This document shows, in pieces, positions 56,287 to 64,000 of a DNA stretch of 64,000 bases. Under the pieces are notes generated by a model. It worked only from the letters and a program-made list of their open reading frames with translations, was not told where the DNA came from and ran no database searches. Position 1 is the stretch's first letter, and each line of letters begins with the position of its first letter. A program made the translations under genes and the position numbers. The stretch is from Isotricha intestinalis. Lineage: Eukaryota > Ciliophora > Litostomatea > Vestibuliferida > Isotrichidae. The stretch lies in assembly GCA_023807065.1 (NCBI GenBank), contig JAJJLU010003460.1:1-64000 (forward strand), written 5' to 3'.

Positions 56287-57708
56287 ATGGAAATTAACCT
56301 AAATAAAAGTATTTTTGGCAAAGAAAATTATATAACAAATTATAAAAAATACATTAATAATCAATCAAAAAGAAATTATTATTCAAAAACTCATTTTTCA
56401 TTTTCTCCAACTCAAACAACATATTATGAAAATTTATCAACAAATAATAATAACAATAAAACTTCATATTCAAAATTTTCTTTTGAGAAAAGATTAAAAC
56501 AAGCCAATGAAAACAAAAAAAATATATTTAATACAAAAATTTTAAATTTAGAAAATGAATTAAAAGAAAAAGAAGAAGTATTAAAAGCAAATAAAATAGA
56601 AATAAAGAAATTAAATAAAAAATATTATGAAGATAATAAAAGATTAAAAGAAATAAGAGATATAAAATTAAAAGTACATAATTTAATTAAAGAACATCAT
56701 TCACATATATGTAATAATTATCAAAATAAAATTCGATTTTTTAATATGAGAATGTTAGAATATTTAAATGGAAAAACTTTTTTAAATCAACAAATTCAAT
56801 TTCATAAATATTTTAGATTTGATTTAGGAGATTATGAAAGTCATTCAAGACTAAAAATGATGACAGATATTAATGACATTAAAAAAAATACTTTATATGA
56901 AGAACAATTAGATTTTAATAAATGTTTCACTGAAAAAGAAAAAAAAATTATTATGAGAGATGTTTCTTATTTTATTAAAGATGAATCTAAATTTAAAAAT
57001 TTAAGTTTCTTAACTAAAAAAACTTTAACTCAAAAATTAAATGAAGAAGATAAAAAACATAAAAAGAAAATAAATGAAAATGGAAAAAAAAAATCTAATC
57101 TAAAAGAAAATAAACAGTGTTTTTCAGAAGGGAATAGAAAAAAAAGAAAATATATTTTAAAAGAAGAAAATCAAGAAAATAATGTATTAAATAATCTTAG
57201 AATAGAATTAAATAAAGAAATTTATAAGAATATAAATGAAAAATTAAAAGAAGAAAAAAGAATTAAAAAATTAGATAATGATTTTAAAAATTTACAAAAA
57301 AAAATATCAGAAATAAAAAAAATTAAATTTGTAAATCCAACAATTAATTTTAAAAAATTCATTCCATCTCATAACAAAAGAGAATTTTTATTAACTCAAA
57401 ATTTAAATCATTTAAATATTAAAATAAGACCTCCAAACAACTATAAAAACGGAGCAAATTGTGCAAAACATAATAAAAATGTTTCTATTATAAGCTTTGA
57501 AGGTTTTGATGAAGAAACAATTCAAGAAAAAAAACATTTAGTAAATTGTGTAAATAGAATAACTGATATATATAAAAAAGATGAAATTATTCAAAATATT
57601 GAAAATGATTATAATAATCATTTAAAAAACTTTAATAATAATAATAATGATATAATTAATAAAAAGATTAAAAAAATACCTTTTATAAATTTGAGTTATG
57701 ATTTATAA
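56287..57708 (+). CDS. Hypothetical basic coiled-coil protein
   Basis: The open frame extends upstream to a TTG, but the first ATG is at 56287, giving 473 residues. It is very rich in Lys, Asn and Glu. A coiled coil spans about 70-130 (LENELKEKEEVLKANKIEIK) and shorter ones lie in the middle. The C-terminal 120 residues include FKKFIPSHNKREFLLTQNL and NLRIELNKEIYKNINEK. No family recognised. It converges with the next minus-strand gene, 85 bp away. Confidence 0.55.
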   Translation: MEINLNKSIFGKENYITNYKKYINNQSKRNYYSKTHFSFSPTQTTYYENLSTNNNNNKTSYSKFSFEKRLKQANENKKNIFNTKILNLENELKEKEEVLKANKIEIKKLNKKYYEDNKRLKEIRDIKLKVHNLIKEHHSHICNNYQNKIRFFNMRMLEYLNGKTFLNQQIQFHKYFRFDLGDYESHSRLKMMTDINDIKKNTLYEEQLDFNKCFTEKEKKIIMRDVSYFIKDESKFKNLSFLTKKTLTQKLNEEDKKHKKKINENGKKKSNLKENKQCFSEGNRKKRKYILKEENQENNVLNNLRIELNKEIYKNINEKLKEEKRIKKLDNDFKNLQKKISEIKKIKFVNPTINFKKFIPSHNKREFLLTQNLNHLNIKIRPPNNYKNGANCAKHNKNVSIISFEGFDEETIQEKKHLVNCVNRITDIYKKDEIIQNIENDYNNHLKNFNNNNNDIINKKIKKIPFINLSYDL

Positions 57709-57793
57709 AAAAATATTCTTCAAAAATATTATATATTAATATTATATTATTTATATAATATTTTTCAATTTAATATATTATTAAATTTTTATA

Positions 57794-59074
57794 TTAAATA
57801 ATGTTTAAGAAATTATTTAATTTTTTTTCAGTTGATATAACTTTTTTATCAGTTTCAGCTTGACTTTTTACATCTGAAGTAATATCAGAAACTTCAATAA
57901 CTCTTTTTTTAAATTCTTTAAAATTTTCTAATAAAATTTTAGCTTCTGAAGTATAATATTCTTCTTGAGTATTTAATTTATTAAATTTAATAGTAATCTT
58001 TTTAGGATTAGTTTTATCAGGAAAAATATCAATATCTAAAAAGGAAAATTTTCTTGTAGTTGTTCTATTTTCAATAATAAAATTATAATTATTTTTAAAA
58101 TCTTTTTCAATAGTAATATTACCATTCATAGAAACACCCATATAACTATATTCAACATAAAAAACTCTTTTTGAAAATTTATTTTCTGATATAGTTTTTT
58201 GTAATTCCTTAATTTCTTTTTTTAAAGAATTAACCTCATATTCATATGTTTGAAGTCTTTTTTTAATACCATCATTTTCTGATTTTATATCAATATTTTC
58301 TTTTTCTAAATTTTGAATATTTAATTGAAGTGTTTTTATATCATTTTTATAATTTATATTCTCATTACTACATTCTGATAAATACTTCTTTGAATTATAT
58401 AAACTTTCAGAAACTTTTAAAAAATCTTTTATTAATCTATCATATGATTCTTTTAATAATAAAAAATTTTTTGATGTATTATTTTTTATTTCTTCTAAAT
58501 TTTTTTCTAATTCTTTTTTATCTTCTATTAATTTTTTATTCTCTTCTTTTAAATTAATTATATTTTCTTCTAAATTTAATTGATTTGCTTTTAATGAAGT
58601 ATTTTCAGAAGAAATTTTATGTAAATTTAAATCAATTTTTTCTTGAGTAGAATAGTTATTTCTAAAAGAAAAATATTTTTGATTTAATTTTCTTTCTAAT
58701 TCAAGTTGATTTCTTGAATTTTCTAATTCTTCATTTAATTTTAAAATCATTTCATTTTTTTTTTTTAAATTTTGTTTTAAAAGTCTAATCGTTTCATTTA
58801 AATTTTTTTGTTCTTTTTCAAATTGAATTTTTATTTCTGATATACCTGAAATATTTGTAAATTCTGAAACTTTAAAAATTTCTTCTTTTTTTTGTTCAAT
58901 TGATTTATTTTCTTCTTTTAATTTTATAATTTCATTTTCTTTTTCTTGAAGTTGATTTTGTAATTGTGTTATTATTTGTTCTTTTTTTTTAACTACTAAT
59001 GCTATTGATTTCTGAAATAATATTAATTTTTCTTTTGACATTGTATTCAAATCTTCATTATTTGTTGTTGTCAT
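57794..59074 (-). CDS. Golgin-like coiled-coil protein with C-terminal beta-rich domain
   Basis: A 426-residue protein. Residues about 10-290 are long coiled coil (KKKEQIITQLQNQLQEKENE; DKKELEKNLEEIKNNTSKN). From about 295 the sequence changes to beta-type text (RVFYVEYSYMGVSMNGNITI; FSFLDIDIFPDKTNPKKITI) ending with an amphipathic helix (AKILLENFKEFKKRVIE). The second part could be a PH-like or related domain, judged only from the strand and helix pattern. Such architecture suits tethers or scaffold proteins. Function unknown. Confidence 0.55.
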   Translation of the reverse strand: MTTTNNEDLNTMSKEKLILFQKSIALVVKKKEQIITQLQNQLQEKENEIIKLKEENKSIEQKKEEIFKVSEFTNISGISEIKIQFEKEQKNLNETIRLLKQNLKKKNEMILKLNEELENSRNQLELERKLNQKYFSFRNNYSTQEKIDLNLHKISSENTSLKANQLNLEENIINLKEENKKLIEDKKELEKNLEEIKNNTSKNFLLLKESYDRLIKDFLKVSESLYNSKKYLSECSNENINYKNDIKTLQLNIQNLEKENIDIKSENDGIKKRLQTYEYEVNSLKKEIKELQKTISENKFSKRVFYVEYSYMGVSMNGNITIEKDFKNNYNFIIENRTTTRKFSFLDIDIFPDKTNPKKITIKFNKLNTQEEYYTSEAKILLENFKEFKKRVIEVSDITSDVKSQAETDKKVISTEKKLNNFLNII

Positions 59075-59336
59075 TATTTTTTAATTTAATTATTTTTTAA
59101 ATAATTATAATTGATTAACTCGAAAAATCATTTATTTATTGTAAATAATAAAAAATTAATTTTAAATATAATAAATAATTATTTTTCCGGTTGACTATTA
59201 TTATACTAATTAAATATCTAAGATTCATTAAGAATCAAACACAATCCTTTTATATTTACAATAAACATTTAAACATAATTAATCAAAATTAAGAAATAGA
59301 AATGCTTTTATGGAATGAAAGAAATATTTGAATTAA

Positions 59337-60195
59337 TTATTTTAAATTTAAATCATCTTTTCCAGATTCAAAAGTAAAAAGTAATTTTTCATAGTTTGAA
59401 TAATCTTCAATATTAAAATTATTAAAATTTAAATTAAAATTTTCTCCTTCTTCAGGAATAATAAAATTATTAAAATCACAATATTCGAATTTTTTTTCTA
59501 TAATTATTAAAAAAAAATATTTTACCATTAATTTGAAAATGATAATTATCACATAAATTATTAATATTATTATCATTAATATCATTTTTCATAAAATTAT
59601 TATGAATTAAATAATTATCATTATTATAAGAAACTAAACTTGTAGAACTAGAAGAATTACATTTTAAATTTCCATAATTATTACTTTTTGATATTTCATT
59701 ACCTAAATAATTTTTATCAAAATGAATTTTCACATGAGCGGTTAAAGTACTTCTTCTTCCAAATTTAACCCCACAAATTTGGCAATGAAATTTTTTGATT
59801 TTAAAATGTAAAATATCAATATGATCTTTTAAATGACCATTAGTTTTATAAGATTTATTACAATGAGGACATTTGAAAGGTCTTACATTAGTATGAAATA
59901 AAATATGCGTTTTTAAATTTCCTTTTTCATTAAATAATTTTTTACAAATTGGACATGAATAAGGTTTTATTCCTGAATGAGTTCTTAAATGAACTTCAAG
60001 TCTACTTTTATTTGAATAACTATTTAAACAATTTGATATTGGACACTTAAAAGGAAGAATTTGATTGTGAATTGTATTTATATGATTTTTTAAATTTCCA
60101 TTTGTACTAAAGATTTTTAAACACTTTTCACATTTGAATTTTTTTATTTTTTTTTCTGTATTTTTCTTCTCGGAATTTATTTCTTCTAATGACAT
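59337..60195 (-). CDS. C2H2 zinc-finger protein (TFIIIA-like array)
   Basis: Exons on the minus strand are 60195-59526 and 59497-59337, giving 276 residues. The frame could start at TTG 60222, but the first ATG is at 60195. Five classical C2H2 fingers occupy about 20-170: C..C...F...L..H...H as in CEKCLKIFSTNGNLKNHI, CSYS-like NCLNSYSNKSRLEVHLRTH, CPICKKLFNEKGNLKTHI, CPHCNKSYKTNGHLKDHI and CQICGVKFGRRSTLTAHVK. Linkers are TGEKP-like (HSGIKPYSCP). The spliced C-terminus continues FQINEKKFEYCDFNNF with an acidic tail. Likely a DNA- or RNA-binding regulator. Confidence 0.85.
59498..59525 (-). other. Spliceosomal intron, 28 bp
   Basis: On the minus strand it starts GTAAAATATT and ends AATTATAG. 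It splits a glutamate codon (G|AA). Retention changes frame and ends after about 15 residues; removal links the finger array to a conserved-looking acidic C-terminus. Confidence 0.8.
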
Positions 60196-60552
60196 TTTTT
60201 GATATTTATTTATTTTTTCCAAAGATTTTAAATTGTATTTTTTTATTTCATTATTTTAATGATTAAATTAAGGAGGAGAAATTTTCGAAGGGTTTTAAAA
60301 ATTTTTTTAATCCTATAATTATAAATTATATTTTATTGGTTTTATAAATCAAATTCAATTTGAAATTTATTTTATCTTGATAATATTTTTTTATTAAATT
60401 AATTAATAAAATTGAATAAATTGAAGTTGATATAATAAATAATAATATATGATTATTAAAAAAAATATTTTTATTTCATTTTTAAATAAAAATAAATTTT
60501 TTCACAAGGAAAAAAAAGTTTTAAATTTAAAAAATTAAAAAAAATTATATAT
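60196..60552. other. AT-rich intergenic region
   Basis: 357 bp between the start of the zinc-finger gene and the end of the TPH-domain gene. No coding, RNA or repeat signal seen. Confidence 0.5.
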
Positions 60553-62859
60553 TTAAATCATTTCAGGTTGTCTAGCATAATAATTACTATTATTAATTGC
60601 CATATTAGTTTGATTAAAATTACTACTTCCACTTCTATAAAAACTATTAGTATCTAAATGTTGATATTGATATCTTTGTTGAGGTAAATTTTGTTGTTGA
60701 AATTGTGGTTGATTAACAAAATTGCCATAAACAGTCCTTGATTGTTCAATTGGAATTTGTTGTTGATTATACTCTTGCATTTTATTATAATTTTCCATTG
60801 GCTGTTGATTTTGATTATAATTCTGATTAATTTGATTATTATAATTTCCAATTTGTTGTTGCATTTGTTGATTATAATTATTTTCTTGTAATCTCATTTG
60901 CATTTGTTGATAATTTGGTATTTGTTGCATTTGATTTTGAATTGGTGGACTTCTATAAATTGCAGATTTTGCTCTTTGAATTGGAGGTTGAACTGAACTT
61001 TGAGGTCTTTGCATTTGTTGTATATGATAATTAGTTTTCTGTGCTTGTTCTTGTCCAATAAAATTAGCAGAAGCATTAATAGGTTGATTTATATTACCTC
61101 TTTGAATAGGTCTAACCATTGGTGTCTTTAATCCTTCTCTATTTATTTTTTCTTTATATTGATTCTCTAAATATGGAATAGTAATTTTCTCCATTCCTTG
61201 AGGAATTCTAGGAGCTCCTTTAACAAAAGATCTTTCTCTATAAGGAGGTCCACCTGCATATTCCATTTTATTCATTTTATTTCTTTCCATCATATTTCTA
61301 TAATCACTTTCAGAAGGATATGAATCGTAATCATTATTTAAAGTTGCATTGTACATTGGGTAATTATCAATATTTAAATTTTCTTGAACATCTTGAACAT
61401 CAATGTCATATACAAAATTCTTAATATTTCCATATTTAGGATATGCACTTGCTGGATTTGGATTCATATTACCATAAATATTATTATATATTGGATCATA
61501 ATTTGTTCTTTTAAAATTTGGATTTCCTTCTTTAGGATTTAATAAATTTATTACTTCATTATATCCTTTTGCATAATATTTTTTAAGTAAATCTTCATTT
61601 TCTCTTATTAAACGTTCTTTTTCTTTTTCAATTAAAATTCTTTTAGCTTCTTCTTCTTTTTTTGCATCTTCTAATTCTTTTAAGGCTTGATCTTTCTGTG
61701 CTTGATATTGGGCTAATTTTAATTTCCATAATCTTTCAACTTCAGCATAAAATTCTTTTTCTTTTTGTTTTTTCCTAGCAACATTTTCCAATTCTAACTT
61801 TTCATCATTTTTGTATTGTTCAAGTAATTTCTTTTTAAACATAGCTTCTTCATCTTCTTCATCTTTTTTTCTTTGTTCTTTAATTTTCATTTGTTCAATA
61901 GCACTATTTAACATTTCTTCTTTTTGTCTTTGTCTTTTTGCTTTTTCTTCTAATTCTGCAATTTTAGCTTTTCTGTTTTCTTGTTCAACATATAAATCAT
62001 TTCTAACTTTTTCCCAATAATCTTTTTCAGCTTGTTCTTGAGCAGCTTGAGTAGCTAATTGATCAAATATTTTATCTTTTTCAAATTGAATTGCATTTTT
62101 TTTTGCTTGATGTTCAGCTTCTCTTTTTTCAATTTCTTCAAAATATTTTCTTTCTTTCTCCTTTCTTAACTCTTCATCTTCCTTTTCTCTTAATTTCCTT
62201 TCTGCTTTTTCAGCGTAAGCATTTTCCATATAAGAACGAGCAATATTTTTTTTTCTTTCATCTTCTTCTTTTGCAGCTAAATCTTCTTCTCTGATTCTTT
62301 CCATTATCATATTTACTTCTCTTTTATCTTTCTCATATTCTTTTCTTCCTTCTTCTTTTAATTTCTCTTTTTCTTTCATTTGATCTTGTAACATTTTCTT
62401 TGCTATTACTCTATCTTTATGTTTTTTTTCTTCTTCATCTGCAATTCTTTTTCTTTCTTCTGCTAATTTTAATAATATTTGATCATCTGCTTCAGTATCT
62501 TTTATTAAATTCTGCATTCTTCGAGTTTGATTTTCTTGAATTTGCATACAACGTTCTTTATTTAATTTCGCATTTGCAATTGCATCTCTTATTGCTTTTA
62601 TTTGATCATCTTCATCAAAAATTTTTTGGTGAGTTATTTTTTCAGATGATTGAAAATCTCTCTTATCTTGAATTCCTTTTCCAAATATTTGTTGAAGATT
62701 ATCTACGTCTACTGTTTTTAATGATGTTAATACTAAAGGATTTAATCGAAATGTCTTGTTTGGTTCTGGATACGGGTAATATGAAGCAGAATGATAATTT
62801 TGAGGAGGATATATTTCTACTGGTTTATGAGTTATTGGATTAATTTTTTGTGATGACAT
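60553..62859 (-). CDS. TPH-domain axonemal coiled-coil protein (MNS1/CFAP-like) with Gln-rich tail
   Basis: A 768-residue protein. Residues about 85-460 form a long charged helix of the trichohyalin-plectin-homology type (RKRIADEEEKKHKDRVIAKK; KERKYFEEIEKREAEHQAKK; AQEQAEKDYWEKVRNDLYVE). The end of this region reads LLKKYYAKGYNEVINLLNP, similar in place to the LLKEHA..LLGYLPKG end of MNS1 and related proteins. TPH proteins such as MNS1, CFAP45 and CFAP53 bind in or on doublet microtubules. The last 300 residues are Asn/Gln/Tyr/Pro-rich and disordered, with PIQRAKSAIYRSPPIQ; this tail is not in animal homologues. The exact orthologue is uncertain. Confidence 0.7.
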   Translation of the reverse strand: MSSQKINPITHKPVEIYPPQNYHSASYYPYPEPNKTFRLNPLVLTSLKTVDVDNLQQIFGKGIQDKRDFQSSEKITHQKIFDEDDQIKAIRDAIANAKLNKERCMQIQENQTRRMQNLIKDTEADDQILLKLAEERKRIADEEEKKHKDRVIAKKMLQDQMKEKEKLKEEGRKEYEKDKREVNMIMERIREEDLAAKEEDERKKNIARSYMENAYAEKAERKLREKEDEELRKEKERKYFEEIEKREAEHQAKKNAIQFEKDKIFDQLATQAAQEQAEKDYWEKVRNDLYVEQENRKAKIAELEEKAKRQRQKEEMLNSAIEQMKIKEQRKKDEEDEEAMFKKKLLEQYKNDEKLELENVARKKQKEKEFYAEVERLWKLKLAQYQAQKDQALKELEDAKKEEEAKRILIEKEKERLIRENEDLLKKYYAKGYNEVINLLNPKEGNPNFKRTNYDPIYNNIYGNMNPNPASAYPKYGNIKNFVYDIDVQDVQENLNIDNYPMYNATLNNDYDSYPSESDYRNMMERNKMNKMEYAGGPPYRERSFVKGAPRIPQGMEKITIPYLENQYKEKINREGLKTPMVRPIQRGNINQPINASANFIGQEQAQKTNYHIQQMQRPQSSVQPPIQRAKSAIYRSPPIQNQMQQIPNYQQMQMRLQENNYNQQMQQQIGNYNNQINQNYNQNQQPMENYNKMQEYNQQQIPIEQSRTVYGNFVNQPQFQQQNLPQQRYQYQHLDTNSFYRSGSSNFNQTNMAINNSNYYARQPEMI

Positions 62860-62972
62860 TTGTTTTTTTATGTGATTTTTATTTTAATTTTTTTTTTTAA
62901 GAGTATTTTTATTTTTTATTCTGATAAAATTCAATTAAAATGTAAATAAAAAAACAAAAAAATAAAATAAAT

Positions 62973-64000
62973 ATGTTAAAAACTTTCGATAGTTTATCTC
63001 CTCCAATAACATTATATTATAAGAATCAAGATCGTCATTCCTCTTCATTATCAGGTTTTTTAACAATTATTGCATATGCTATAATAATAATTTTATCAAT
63101 ATTTTTTTCTCTTGATTTTTTATTAAAAATGCATCCATCTGCATATTTTTATAATAAATTTGTATCAGATACAGGTTTATTTCCTTTAAATTCATCAGGA
63201 ATATTTCATTTTATTGTAACTGGTGAACAATTGAATAAAGATTATGATGATAGAACTTTTTCTATAATAGGTGTGAATGAAGAATATGATGTAATATTAG
63301 AAAATACTTCACAAATAAATTTTAATCATTGGATTTATTCACCTTGTGCTGATTCAGATATTAATAATTTAAAAAAATATTTAGATTCTTATAATATTTC
63401 ATTTTCTAAAGGGTTATGTATCGATAAATTTTATAATGCTTCTTCAAAAACTTTAATAAATAAAAATGAAAAAGATTTTCATTATCCTGTTTTAGAACAT
63501 GGTAATTCTAATTTAAATGGTAACACTTATGGTATTTTTATAATAAGATGTCAAAATTATTCTTTATTGAATAAAACAAATTGTTATGACTCTGATATTA
63601 GTGATTTTGATGCTATTGAAACTTTAAGTTTTGCAATTTATTTTATTGATCAATATATTGATGTTACTAATTATAATTATCCTTTAACAAGATATTTCAA
63701 TAAAATTAGAAATCAAATTGTATTATCTTCTTTTACTGTAAATCATTTAAATATGAAACCATTACAATTAACCACACATACAGGAATTGTTTTTAGTAAA
63801 ACTAATTATTTAAATTCTTTTAATTTTGATGTGAATGAAAAATTAACAATAAATAAAGAAAATACAGGTATTTATGGTTCATTTTATTTTTGGATGCAAA
63901 ATCAAATGGGAATATATGATAGGACTTATCAAAAAGTACAAGATATATGTGCTAGTATAAGTGGTTTAAGTAAATTAATTATGTTAGTTGGTTATTTTAT
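62973..64000 (+). CDS. Partial membrane protein gene, cut by the window end
   Basis: The frame opens at ATG 62973 and is still open at 64000 (342 residues seen). Residues about 28-50 are a membrane helix (SGFLTIIAYAIIIILSIFFS). A predicted lumenal/extracellular domain follows with FPLNSSGIFHFIVTGEQ, several cysteines and N-x-S/T sequons. A second hydrophobic segment starts at the cut (LSKLIMLVGYF). This N-terminal helix, ectodomain, C-terminal helix layout recalls a family of two-helix membrane proteins in ciliates and apicomplexans, but I cannot name it. Divergent with the TPH gene, 113 bp apart. Confidence 0.65.
   Translation, partial: MLKTFDSLSPPITLYYKNQDRHSSSLSGFLTIIAYAIIIILSIFFSLDFLLKMHPSAYFYNKFVSDTGLFPLNSSGIFHFIVTGEQLNKDYDDRTFSIIGVNEEYDVILENTSQINFNHWIYSPCADSDINNLKKYLDSYNISFSKGLCIDKFYNASSKTLINKNEKDFHYPVLEHGNSNLNGNTYGIFIIRCQNYSLLNKTNCYDSDISDFDAIETLSFAIYFIDQYIDVTNYNYPLTRYFNKIRNQIVLSSFTVNHLNMKPLQLTTHTGIVFSKTNYLNSFNFDVNEKLTINKENTGIYGSFYFWMQNQMGIYDRTYQKVQDICASISGLSKLIMLVGYF

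Noticed and set aside
1..64000. tRNA, rRNA, CRISPR arrays, telomere repeats and insertion sequences
   Set aside because: I looked for T-arm-like GTTCAAATC motifs, direct-repeat arrays and terminal repeats in the gaps and saw none that could be supported by eye.

Overview
This is a eukaryotic nuclear window. It is extremely AT-rich and gene-dense, with about 40 genes on both strands and mostly short intergenic gaps. There are no operons, ribosome binding sites or bacterial promoters. TAA is the usual stop, and TGA and TAG also end genes, so the standard code fits. The introns I could prove are tiny (23, 28, 28, 31 and 44 bp), start GTAAAAT or GTAAAT and end in TAG. A four-EF-hand calcium-dependent protein kinase, many ciliary genes, poly-Asn proteins and very short introns point to a ciliate. 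Standard stop codons in a very AT-rich ciliate suggest a litostome such as a rumen entodiniomorph; this is inference and I cannot name the species from the sequence alone.

Layout. 0.2-8.4 kb: two unknown proteins, LIS1, V-ATPase subunit c, an LRR protein, an unexplained gap with a decayed coding stretch, and a SKP1-like protein ending in a prenylation-type CIIF tail. 8.7-14.4 kb: a PP2C-fold protein lacking metal-binding residues, a CREST/myomaker-type membrane protein, an IQ-MORN protein and the cap hypermethylase TGS1. 14.4-15.8 kb: a patch of gene remains, made of a frameshifted repeat gene, a decayed bacterial-type amino-acid ABC ATPase (minus strand) and a decayed protein kinase (plus strand). 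16.2-31.8 kb: a PUF protein, the retromer subunit VPS26, a large surface membrane protein, coiled-coil and poly-Asn proteins, an AGC-type pseudokinase and an arrestin-fold protein. 32.2-41.9 kb: PIKfyve/Fab1, an ELMO-domain protein, a NAP-family histone chaperone, a second IQ-MORN protein and the CDPK. 42.1-64 kb: many axonemal genes (CIMIP2-like, ODAD1-like, TTC29-like, SHIPPO/ODF3-like, TPH-domain), together with NFRKB, a KxDL-like protein, a protein with four ubiquitin-like repeats, a cNMP-binding-fold protein, ribosomal protein eL19, a WD40 protein, a C2H2 zinc-finger protein and a membrane protein cut by the window edge.

Themes. Axoneme building: LIS1, outer-arm docking, TTC29, CIMIP2, SHIPPO and TPH proteins. 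Endolysosomal trafficking: VPS26, Fab1, V-ATPase c, arrestin, ELMO and KxDL-like proteins. Lipid-anchored signalling: CDPK, two IQ-MORN proteins and the SKP1-like protein. The points most worth following up are the prenylated SKP1 paralogue, the bacterial ABC-transporter remnant, the six-nucleotide first exon of VPS26, the two predicted dead enzymes and the four-fold ubiquitin-like repeat protein.
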